From Roseburia_C amylophila (lineage in GTDB: Bacteria; Bacillota; Clostridia; Lachnospirales; Lachnospiraceae), in NCBI RefSeq assembly GCF_025567465.1, contig NZ_JAOQKI010000006.1, forward strand, positions 62,001 to 126,000: a DNA stretch of 64,000 nt. The letters run 5' to 3'. The number at the start of each line of letters is the position of its first letter. The first letter of the stretch is position 1. Below, piece by piece: positions 53,848 to 60,870 of this stretch. Position numbers and translations under genes: made by a program. Under the pieces are notes generated by a model. That model saw only the letters and a list, made by a program, of their open reading frames with translations. It did not search any database and was not told where the DNA came from.

Positions 53848-56010
53848 TTATAAATGAAGTACACGCTCCTTGATTTCCTGGGTTCTTCCCTGATTCCAGA
53901 ACTGGGAACCAATATAACCACAGGTACGTCTTGCCACGTTCATCTTATCCTGGTCACGGTTGTGACAATGCGGGCACTCCCATACTAATTTTCCATCATC
54001 ATCTTTTACAATCTGAATCTCACCATCATAGCCACATACCTGGCAGTAATCGCTCTTGGTATTTAACTCTGCATACATGATATTCTCATAGATGAATTTC
54101 ATTACAGATAAAACAGCATCCAGATTATCCTGCATGTTCGGAACTTCCACATAGCTGATTGCTCCACCCGGTGAAAGTGCCTGGAACTGGGATTCGAATT
54201 TCAGTTTGGTAAATGCATCGATATTTTCGGTTACATGCACATGATAGCTGTTGGTAATGTAATTCTTATCGGTAACACCCGGAATAACTCCGAAACGTTT
54301 CTGTAAACATTTTGCAAATTTATAGGTGGTAGACTCAAGCGGTGTTCCATATACGGAGAAATCAATATTTTCTTTCTCTTTCCACTCCTTGCAGGCATCA
54401 TTTAACCGTTGCATTACCTTTAAGGCAAATGGTGTTGCTGCCGGGTCGGTATGTGGTTTTCCAGTCATATATCTGGTACATTCGCAAAGTCCTGCATAAC
54501 CCAGTGAAATAGTAGAATATCCACCATATAAAAGCTTGTCTATGGTCTCGCCTTTTTTCAGACGGGCAAGTGCTCCGTACTGCCAGAGAATCGGTGCCAC
54601 ATCAGAAGGTGTTCCCTTCAGGCGGTTATGACGCGCCATCAATGCACGGTAGCAAAGATCCAAACGCTCATCAAATAGCTTCCAGAATTTTTCAAAATCT
54701 CCGCCGGAAGAGCATGCCAGATCTACCAGATTCAAGGTTACCACGCCTTGATTGAAACGACCGTAGAACTTTGGCTTGCCATCTTCATCATGATATACGG
54801 TAAGGAAGGAACGGCAGCCCATACAGGTATAGCAGTTGCCATCTTTTAATTCCTTCATTTTCTTCTCAGAAATATAATCCGGAACCATACGCTTTGCAGT
54901 ACATTTTGCTGCTTTCTTGGTCAGATAATAGTATTCCGAATCCTCATGGATATTATCCTCTTCCAATACATAAATCAACTTTGGAAATGCCGGTGTAATC
55001 CATACGCCATCCTCATTCTTAACACCCTGATAACGCTGGTCTAGCACTTCCTCTATAATCATGGCAAGGTCTTTTTTCTCCTGCTCATTCTTTGCTTCGT
55101 TCAGATACATGAACACGGTTACGAATGGGGACTGTCCGTTGGTAGTCATCAGGGTTACTACCTGATACTGGATAACCTGTACGCCCCGCTCGATTTCCGC
55201 ATGAAGTCTTCTTTCCACAATGTTGTTAATCTTCTCTTCGCTCAGCTCCACATCGCTCTCTTTTAATGTCTGCACCAGCTCTGCATGAATTTTCTCGCGG
55301 CTGATCTGGACAAATGGTACTAAATGTGCCAGTGAAATACTCTGTCCGCCATACTGGGAGCTTGCCACCTGAGCAATAATCTGGGTTGCAATATTACACG
55401 CTGTAGAGAAAGAATGTGGCTTGTCAATTCTGGTTCCGCTGATAACGGTTCCGTTCTGTAACATATCCTCTAAATTTACCAGATCACAGTTATGCATATG
55501 CTGTGCAAAATAATCTGCATCATGGAAATGGATAATTCCCTGTTCATGTGCCTCTACAATATCCTCCGGGAGAAGGAATCTTCTGGTAATATCCTTACTC
55601 ACCTCACCAGCCATATAGTCACGCTGCACGCTGTTTACGGTTGAATCCTTATTGGAATTCTCCTGTTTTACTTCTTCATTATTACATTCAATCAGACTTA
55701 AAATCTGTTCATCCGTAGAGTTGGATTTACGTACCAGGGCACGTTTATAGCGGTAAGTAATGTATTTCCGGGCAACAGAAAAAGCCCTCTTGTCCATTAA
55801 CTGATCCTCCACTAAGTCCTGAATATCTTCTACATTCAGGGCATGGTTGGCATCCTTACAGGAATCTTCTATATATTGTGCAATCTCCTTAATCTGGTCT
55901 GCAGTCAATCGTTCCGCTTCCACCACCTCATGGTTTGCTTTATTGATTGCAATAATAATTTTTGAAATGTCAAAAACAGCCTCTGCGCCGCTTCTTTTAA
56001 TGATTTTCAT
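53848..56010 (-). CDS. nrdD: Anaerobic ribonucleoside-triphosphate reductase
   Basis: 720 residues. Reduces NTPs to dNTPs under anaerobic conditions. N-terminal ATP-cone (MKIIKRSGAEAVFDISKIII), a central barrel with active-site segments (CTCMGCRSF-type NCYTCMGCRSFLTVY), zinc site CQVCGYDG...CPHC and the glycyl radical motif RRTCGYIGSQFWN with Gly at about 698. Strict-anaerobe dNTP supply. Its upstream region carries two candidate NrdR boxes. Confidence 0.98.
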   Translation of the reverse strand: MKIIKRSGAEAVFDISKIIIAINKANHEVVEAERLTADQIKEIAQYIEDSCKDANHALNVEDIQDLVEDQLMDKRAFSVARKYITYRYKRALVRKSNSTDEQILSLIECNNEEVKQENSNKDSTVNSVQRDYMAGEVSKDITRRFLLPEDIVEAHEQGIIHFHDADYFAQHMHNCDLVNLEDMLQNGTVISGTRIDKPHSFSTACNIATQIIAQVASSQYGGQSISLAHLVPFVQISREKIHAELVQTLKESDVELSEEKINNIVERRLHAEIERGVQVIQYQVVTLMTTNGQSPFVTVFMYLNEAKNEQEKKDLAMIIEEVLDQRYQGVKNEDGVWITPAFPKLIYVLEEDNIHEDSEYYYLTKKAAKCTAKRMVPDYISEKKMKELKDGNCYTCMGCRSFLTVYHDEDGKPKFYGRFNQGVVTLNLVDLACSSGGDFEKFWKLFDERLDLCYRALMARHNRLKGTPSDVAPILWQYGALARLKKGETIDKLLYGGYSTISLGYAGLCECTRYMTGKPHTDPAATPFALKVMQRLNDACKEWKEKENIDFSVYGTPLESTTYKFAKCLQKRFGVIPGVTDKNYITNSYHVHVTENIDAFTKLKFESQFQALSPGGAISYVEVPNMQDNLDAVLSVMKFIYENIMYAELNTKSDYCQVCGYDGEIQIVKDDDGKLVWECPHCHNRDQDKMNVARRTCGYIGSQFWNQGRTQEIKERVLHL

Positions 56011-56064
56011 TGAAATCCTCTCCCATAAAAAAATAGTCTATTCGCATAAAATCGGCACAAAACT

Positions 56065-56080
56065 GTACTAGATTTTGTGT
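56065..56080 (-). promoter_or_regulatory. Candidate NrdR box 2 upstream of nrdD
   Basis: Minus-strand ACACAAAATCTAGTAC, 12 of 16 matches to the NrdR consensus ACACWATATATWGTGT. Its start is 41 bases from box 1, four turns of the helix. Consensus is from memory. Confidence 0.6.
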
Positions 56081-56102
56081 CGAATCTCTTCAACGCATAT
56101 AC

Positions 56103-56130
56103 AGTATACCATATCTTGTGTTTTACGCAA
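56103..56130 (-). promoter_or_regulatory. Promoter of nrdDG
   Basis: Minus-strand TTGCGT, 16 bases, TATACT; NrdR box 1 lies in the spacer. Confidence 0.6.
56106..56121 (-). promoter_or_regulatory. Candidate NrdR box 1 upstream of nrdD
   Basis: Minus-strand ACACAAGATATGGTAT, 13 of 16 matches to ACACWATATATWGTGT, positioned between -35 and -10, a layout suited to repression. Confidence 0.65.
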
Positions 56131-56325
56131 GGGGAATATACAAGATTCATGAAATTTTTTCAGAAAAAATTTTTTAGAATTTAACGCTTTTTTCATAATC
56201 TGGACAATTATTTTTCACAAAATCCGGGTATACTACAAATATCAATAGAGAACAGGTTCATCCCCCAATGTCTTGTCTCTCTATTTGATAAAACTTTTTT
56301 CATAAATTTTCATAACTCCCCTTTG
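56131..56325. other. A/T-rich spacer, nothing recognised
   Basis: About 195 bases between the nrd promoter and a palindrome; T-runs only. Confidence 0.5.
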
Positions 56326-56349
56326 TACCCCCGCAGTGCTGTGGGGGTA
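56326..56349. repeat. 24-base near-perfect palindrome
   Basis: TACCCCCGCAG-TG-CTGTGGGGGTA; one wobble position. Possible operator or unusually tight stem; loop is too short for a simple RNA hairpin. Confidence 0.7.
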
Positions 56350-56378
56350 TTACCTTTGTAAAACCATTTTTCAGACTG

Positions 56379-56422
56379 TAAAAACCCCGTCTCAAATATC
56401 AATGCGATATCGAAACGGGGCT
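56379..56422 (-). terminator. Terminator after the iron alcohol dehydrogenase
   Basis: Minus strand AAGCCCCGTTTC ... GAGACGGGGTTTTT with an inner ATATC/GATAT pair; ends in five T's. Confidence 0.9.
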
Positions 56423-56444
56423 TACTTCATTTTTAATCTATTTT

Positions 56445-57662
56445 TTAGAAATCTACTTCTGTGTCATAGTAACAGCATTTCAGCAGTTTTTCCATTTCTT
56501 CCTGACTTGGCTGTCTTGGGTTGGAGCCGGTGCAGGCATCCAAAATTGCATTGGCTGCAATCTCAGGCAGTCTCTCTAAGAATACTTCTTCCGGTACAAA
56601 GCCCTGCTCAGCCGGATAGCTGTCCGGTCTGTAGTTCTTAATACAGTGCGGAATATTCAAGTCATCATTCATCTTACGCAGGTACTGGATTAAAAGTGCG
56701 ACTTTCTCGTCCAGTGTCTCTCCGCCAAGCTTCATAAAATCTGCAATCACGCCATAACGTTTCTTTGCAGTCTCATCCTTTGCATTAAATGCAATAACCT
56801 TCGGCAGATACATGGCATTAGCTGCGCCATGAATAATATGTGCACCGTAGTCGGCAAATGCGGCACCGGTCTTATGTGCCATAGAATGTACGATTCCAAG
56901 CAGTGCATTGGAAAATGCCATTCCAGCCAGACACTGGGCATTGTGCATGGCATCACGTTTTGCCATATCTCCGTTATAGGAATCAATCAGATCATGCTGA
57001 ATCATCTCAATGGCATGGAGTGCCAGCGGGTCTGTAAAATCACTGTTTGCAGTTGAAACATACGCTTCGATTGCATGTGTCATCGCATCCATTCCGGTGT
57101 GGGCTACCAGTTTCTGCGGCATGGTCTCTGCCAGTTCCGGGTCAACGATTGCTACGTCCGGTGTAATCTCAAAATCCGCAATCGGATATTTGATTCCCTT
57201 CTCATAATCCGTAATAATAGAAAATGCAGTTACTTCTGTTGCTGTTCCTGAGGTAGAAGAAATTGCACAGAAATGTGCTTTCTTTCTTAATTTCGGAATT
57301 CCAAATACCTTACACATGTCTTCAAAGGTAATATCCGGATATTCATATTTAATCCACATTGCTTTTGCAGCATCAATTGGTGAACCACCACCGATTGCTA
57401 CAATCCAGTCCGGCTTGAACTTCTCCATAGCGGCAGCACCCTTCATCACGGTCTCAACAGATGGATCCGGTTCAATTCCTTCAAACAGTTCCACTTCCAT
57501 ACCTGCTTCTTTCAGATATGCCTCTGCTTTATCCAGGAAACCAAACCGTTTCATGGAGCCTCCACCAACACAGATCATTGCGCGCCTTCCTTCAAAGTTC
57601 TTCAGTGCCTCCAATGCACCTTTGCCGTGATATAAATCTCTTGGTAATGTAAATCTCTGCAT
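56445..57662 (-). CDS. Iron-containing alcohol dehydrogenase
   Basis: 405 residues from MQRFTLPRDLYHGKGALE (AGGAGG 8 bases upstream). Group III Fe-dependent ADH: nucleotide motif AIGGGSPIDAAKAMWIKYE, metal ligands in the HAIEAYVS, GIVHSMAHKTGAAF and HIIHGAANAMYLPKVIAF segments. Reduces aldehydes to alcohols with NAD(P)H, probably as a fermentative electron sink. Similar to the alcohol-dehydrogenase half of AdhE but stand-alone. Monocistronic. Confidence 0.96.
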   Translation of the reverse strand: MQRFTLPRDLYHGKGALEALKNFEGRRAMICVGGGSMKRFGFLDKAEAYLKEAGMEVELFEGIEPDPSVETVMKGAAAMEKFKPDWIVAIGGGSPIDAAKAMWIKYEYPDITFEDMCKVFGIPKLRKKAHFCAISSTSGTATEVTAFSIITDYEKGIKYPIADFEITPDVAIVDPELAETMPQKLVAHTGMDAMTHAIEAYVSTANSDFTDPLALHAIEMIQHDLIDSYNGDMAKRDAMHNAQCLAGMAFSNALLGIVHSMAHKTGAAFADYGAHIIHGAANAMYLPKVIAFNAKDETAKKRYGVIADFMKLGGETLDEKVALLIQYLRKMNDDLNIPHCIKNYRPDSYPAEQGFVPEEVFLERLPEIAANAILDACTGSNPRQPSQEEMEKLLKCCYYDTEVDF

Positions 57663-57709
57663 TCGTAATACCTCCTTGATAATCATTGTATGTTTACTGA
57701 TATATTTTT

Positions 57710-57738
57710 ATCATAACATAATAATATACAAAAGGTAA
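57710..57738 (-). promoter_or_regulatory. Candidate promoter of the iron alcohol dehydrogenase
   Basis: Minus-strand TTACCT, 17 bases, TATGAT. No clear Rex site was found nearby. Confidence 0.5.
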
Positions 57739-57793
57739 CTGGATTTTTCTTGTTTTTTGTGAAATTTTTATAAAATTTGGTTATATTTTCCTC

Positions 57794-58942
57794 TTACTCT
57801 GTTATTTCAGCAGCAGCCGCATCCTGCACCAGCGGATTCGTATCCCGGGTGGTATCTGCTGCCGTCTTTCCTGTCCGGTTACTTACTGCCTTGCTGATTT
57901 CTTTTACCTCATCTGTCGTTTCATAATCCTCTACATCAAATAAATAGCGGTGCAATAAATCTACATTGGTCTCCAAATCCGTTGGTACAACTACTGCTCC
58001 GATGGATTTTTCCATCATCTTGGTGTCTAACTGGAATGGCCAGCCCTGGGTATCTGCAAGCTCATACTCTTTGACATGGGCTGCAAGTCCCAATATTTCT
58101 GTGGTAGAAAGGCTGGTAGAAATGTCCGGAAACAGCTTGTCTACCAAATCATTTAAAGTAAGGATGTCTGCCTGCTTTGCTTTTTCTACAATCTTTCCTA
58201 CTACGATACGCTGGCGCTCGGTCCGGCGGAAATCGTCTCCGCCGCTCATTCGGTCACGGCAATAGGCAAGTGCCTGTATTCCATTGACCTGCTGCACGCC
58301 CGGTCCGGAAACCGGCTTGCCATGGGTTCCCATGACTTCATTCATTTCATCAATCCAGATGTGCATATTGCTGGCTTCTTCCCTGGTAATATCCAACTCT
58401 ATTCCACCTAATGCATCCACAACTTCCATTACCGCATTGAAGTCTACGGATACATATTCGGTAATATTCAAATCCAGATTCTTATTTAACGCCGCTACTG
58501 CACCGGTCGGTCCTCCCTTGGCATAAGCTGCATTCAGTTTCCGCAGGCTGTCTTTATCATCTACTGCCAGAAAGGAATCCCGGTATACGGATACAAGTTT
58601 CACTTCCTTGGTATCATCATTGATACTGGCAATCATGATACAGTCGCTGTTTCCGCTCTCATAATTTCCACTGTTCCGGTTGTCAATTCCAAAGATAGCT
58701 ATATTGGTATAATTATCTAACACTTCCTGGGTCTCGCTGTCTATATTAATATTCAGCTTCTTCGCGTCTAAGGAACCGGTATTATTGATTTTATTCAGCT
58801 TACTCATTACATAAAATACTACCAGCAAAATGAGTATCACTAATACTTCTACAATAAAAAGTATCAGTTTTCTCTTTCTTCTCTGCTTTTTTCCAACCTT
58901 CTTTTTCGGACCTGTCTTCGCCTTCTGCTTTTCCATGCCCAT
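57794..58942 (-). CDS. LytR-CpsA-Psr (LCP) family cell-wall glycopolymer transferase
   Basis: 382 residues. Very basic cytoplasmic N-terminus (about 28 residues), one membrane helix (LILFIVEVLVILILLVVFYV) and an extracellular LCP domain: NIAIFGIDNRNSGNYESG, DCIMIASINDDTKEVKLVSVYRD, and LAYCRDRMSGGDDFRRTERQ with the conserved Arg and Asp. It transfers teichoic acid or capsule chains to peptidoglycan. Ends in an unstructured tail. AGGAGG upstream. Confidence 0.95.
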   Translation of the reverse strand: MGMEKQKAKTGPKKKVGKKQRRKRKLILFIVEVLVILILLVVFYVMSKLNKINNTGSLDAKKLNINIDSETQEVLDNYTNIAIFGIDNRNSGNYESGNSDCIMIASINDDTKEVKLVSVYRDSFLAVDDKDSLRKLNAAYAKGGPTGAVAALNKNLDLNITEYVSVDFNAVMEVVDALGGIELDITREEASNMHIWIDEMNEVMGTHGKPVSGPGVQQVNGIQALAYCRDRMSGGDDFRRTERQRIVVGKIVEKAKQADILTLNDLVDKLFPDISTSLSTTEILGLAAHVKEYELADTQGWPFQLDTKMMEKSIGAVVVPTDLETNVDLLHRYLFDVEDYETTDEVKEISKAVSNRTGKTAADTTRDTNPLVQDAAAAEITE

Positions 58943-59010
58943 AGTTCCTCCTTACTTTGATATACTTATACTCCTTAATCCGGACTGTTTTTCCGCAGCC
59001 CATTAATTCA

Positions 59011-59039
59011 AATATATCTTACTGGAATTGGTTGGTCAA
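59011..59039 (-). promoter_or_regulatory. Promoter of the LCP gene
   Basis: Minus-strand TTGACC, 17 bases, TATATT. Confidence 0.7.
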
Positions 59040-59202
59040 TGTCTCACAGACAACCTTAAGAATCAGTTCCATAAATTTAACGAAATCTTAAGTTTTCGTA
59101 GTTTAGTTGTATCGGTTTTAGAGACAAAAGAGACCTGCCACATCACACGATAAAGCGGCAATCCTTTGGACATTTTTATATTCTATTATAACTTTATTTT
59201 TC
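59040..59202. other. Spacer without recognisable feature
   Basis: About 160 bases between two divergent promoters; no open frame of note and no HicA-like gene. Confidence 0.5.
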
Positions 59203-59232
59203 TTGACTTTTCATGTGCATTATGCGTATATA
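59203..59232 (+). promoter_or_regulatory. Promoter of the HicB-like gene
   Basis: Plus-strand TTGACT, 18 bases, TATATA, about 35 bases before the ATG. Confidence 0.6.
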
Positions 59233-59266
59233 TTTATAAATATACTTATGTATTGGAGGACATTTT

Positions 59267-59662
59267 ATGAAACTCATTTATCCCGCAATCTTTACCCCAT
59301 GTCTCGAAGGCAACGGTTATACGGTTGTTGTACCTGACCTTCCAGGTTGTGTAACCGAAGGAGATTCCCTTATCAACGCTATTGAAGCCGCTACCGATGC
59401 CGCCAGTGGATGGATACTTGGCGAATTGGAAACTGGAAACAAAATTCCTCTTGCATCCAAACATAACGCCATTTCACATGATTCAGACAGTTTTGTCAAT
59501 CTTCTTATCCTTGATATGGATGCTTATACCATAAAATATGGTCAAAAAGCTGTCCGAAAAAATATAACTATCCCAGCATGGCTAAATACATATGGAGAAA
59601 AGAATCACCTAAATTTTTCAAAAATTCTTCAGGATGCACTATTGTCTATGATACAAAAATGA
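59267..59662 (+). CDS. HicB-family antitoxin-like protein (orphan)
   Basis: 131 residues. N-terminal HicB fold: MKLIYPAIFTPCLEGNGYTVVVPDLPGC, TEGDSLINAIEAATDAASGWI. The C-terminal part (QKAVRKNITIPAWLNTYGE, then LNFSKILQDALLSMI) looks like a ribbon-helix-helix DNA-binding tail. HicB normally neutralises and autoregulates a HicA mRNase; no HicA is encoded on either side. A plus-strand gene in a minus-strand context, next to a broken Xre fragment and tmRNA, suggests horizontal origin. GGAGG 7 bases upstream. Confidence 0.85.
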   Translation: MKLIYPAIFTPCLEGNGYTVVVPDLPGCVTEGDSLINAIEAATDAASGWILGELETGNKIPLASKHNAISHDSDSFVNLLILDMDAYTIKYGQKAVRKNITIPAWLNTYGEKNHLNFSKILQDALLSMIQK

Positions 59663-59727
59663 TTTATGTATACATTCAAGAAAGAACAAGCCAGAGTTTT
59701 AGTTTCAGTCTTTTCCTGCATTTTTTC

Positions 59728-59841
59728 TCACTTCAATTCAAGAATATCATCTGCTGGTGCTTTCAATACTCTGCATATTTCAGCCAGCACTATCGCACTC
59801 GGTACTCTTTCTCCATTGAGCGAAACTTCGATACACTCCAT
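59728..59841 (-). pseudogene. Xre-family regulator, C-terminal fragment only
   Basis: 37 codons: MECIEVSLNGERVPSAIVLA then EICRVLKAPADDILELK. The wording is the C-terminal half of a Cro/CI helix-turn-helix (normally '..NGKRNPSLELLLKIA.AL.V...EL'). A TAG stands two codons upstream, and no N-terminal half or start is visible. Interpreted as a decay remnant. Confidence 0.6.
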
Positions 59842-59858
59842 ATCCTAAAAGTATAATG

Positions 59859-59911
59859 AAAAGAGTCCCATTCACCAGAAGACCATATGTCTACTGGCTG
59901 GAACTCTTTTA
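59859..59911 (-). terminator. Terminator after tmRNA
   Basis: Minus strand AAAAGAGTTCC ... GGGACTCTTTT outer stem, with an inner CCAGTAGAC/GTCTTCTGG stem around CATATG; ends in TTTT. Confidence 0.75.
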
Positions 59912-59959
59912 TGCCTTTAAATAGCGTGATTGAGGGGGTTCGCCTACGTTCACGCACAG

Positions 59960-60300
59960 TGGACTAGACGGGAGTCGAACCCGTGTCCAAAAACCAATCC
60001 CCTGTCCTTCTACGAGCGTAGTTCATAATTTGACATTCCCTCTGCAATTCCGGTATGAACACCGTAACTGTTTCAGTAGCTTCATCATACGCCCACGGGT
60101 TCAAAGCTTTGCCCGTGTCGTTTCTCACATAGTCGAAGCCTGGGTCCTAAAGTGTGAGTGCTCTAGGTCAGACTGCTGCCATTAGGCAGCGTAAGCTAAT
60201 TTATTATCGTTAGCGTTTAATTTTAAGTTTGGAATTTAACGCATCACCCTGCGGCTCGCTTCTCCAGCTTCATAATCCCTGTCGAAACCTTTACTAGCCC
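59960..60300 (-). ncRNA. ssrA: Transfer-messenger RNA (tmRNA)
   Basis: 341 bases. Rescues stalled ribosomes by trans-translation. 5' acceptor GGGCTAG pairs with 3' CTAGTCC, then discriminator A at 59960; the T arm reads CGGGTTCGACTCCCG. The CCA end is not encoded (genomic CTG follows). The tag frame, 60214 to 60182 on the minus strand, reads ANDNKLAYAA then TAA. Pseudoknot stems are visible, for example GGGCAAAGC and CCCGTGGGC segments. Promoter upstream and hairpin terminator downstream. Lies 102 bases after smpB, its partner protein. Confidence 0.97.
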
Positions 60301-60315
60301 TTATATATTTATTCT

Positions 60316-60344
60316 ATTATAACCTGCCTCCGCTATTCCTGCAA
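60316..60344 (-). promoter_or_regulatory. Promoter of ssrA
   Basis: Minus-strand TTGCAG, 17 bases, TATAAT, ending 16 bases before the tmRNA 5' end. Confidence 0.85.
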
Positions 60345-60402
60345 GAGGCAAAGATAGAACCACTGTTTGTATTGCCATTAACTGACAATTTTTATCCGCC
60401 TA

Positions 60403-60870
60403 TTAACCAAGATTTCTTACTTTGAAATCCCGCTCTGCTTCACGGCGCATATCTTTCTTTGCAATATCATTCCGCTTATCATAAAGCTTCTTACCTTTTG
60501 CAAGCGCAATCTGGACTTTTACCAGACTTCCCTTGAAATATACTTCCACCGGAACAATGGTATAACCTTTTTCCTTAATCTTCTGCTCTAATTTACGAAT
60601 CTCATTTTTGTGCATCAGAAGCTTCTTCGGACGAAGCGGATCACGGTTAAAAATGTTTCCCTTTTCATATGGGCTGATATGCATACCATATATGATGACT
60701 TCCCCATGTTCAATGTGTATGAAAGACTCCTTGATACTGCATTTTCCCATACGGAGTGATTTTACTTCTGTTCCATGCAGGCTGATTCCTGCCTCATAAA
60801 GTTCTTCCAAGAAATAATCATGTCTTGCCTTCTTATTATTGGCAATCATCTTAATCGATTCTTTTCCCAT
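60403..60870 (-). CDS. smpB: SsrA-binding protein SmpB
   Basis: 155 residues. Binds the tRNA-like part of tmRNA and fits it into stalled ribosomes. KKARHDYFLEELYEAGISLHGTEVKSLR, KEKGYTIVPVEVYFKGSLVKVQIALAKGKKLYDKR, and a basic C-terminal tail. Overlaps rnr by 20 bases; ssrA follows downstream with its own promoter. Confidence 0.98.
   Translation of the reverse strand: MGKESIKMIANNKKARHDYFLEELYEAGISLHGTEVKSLRMGKCSIKESFIHIEHGEVIIYGMHISPYEKGNIFNRDPLRPKKLLMHKNEIRKLEQKIKEKGYTIVPVEVYFKGSLVKVQIALAKGKKLYDKRNDIAKKDMRREAERDFKVRNLG

Noticed and set aside
57794..59003. Small minus-strand open frame at 58800-59003 as a separate gene
   Set aside because: Out of frame with and overlapping the LCP start; no support.
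59666..59848. 60-codon plus-strand frame as a possible HicA partner
   Set aside because: No HicA motifs (no conserved G-x-H-x-x-Y/F-type histidine), and it is antisense to the Xre fragment.
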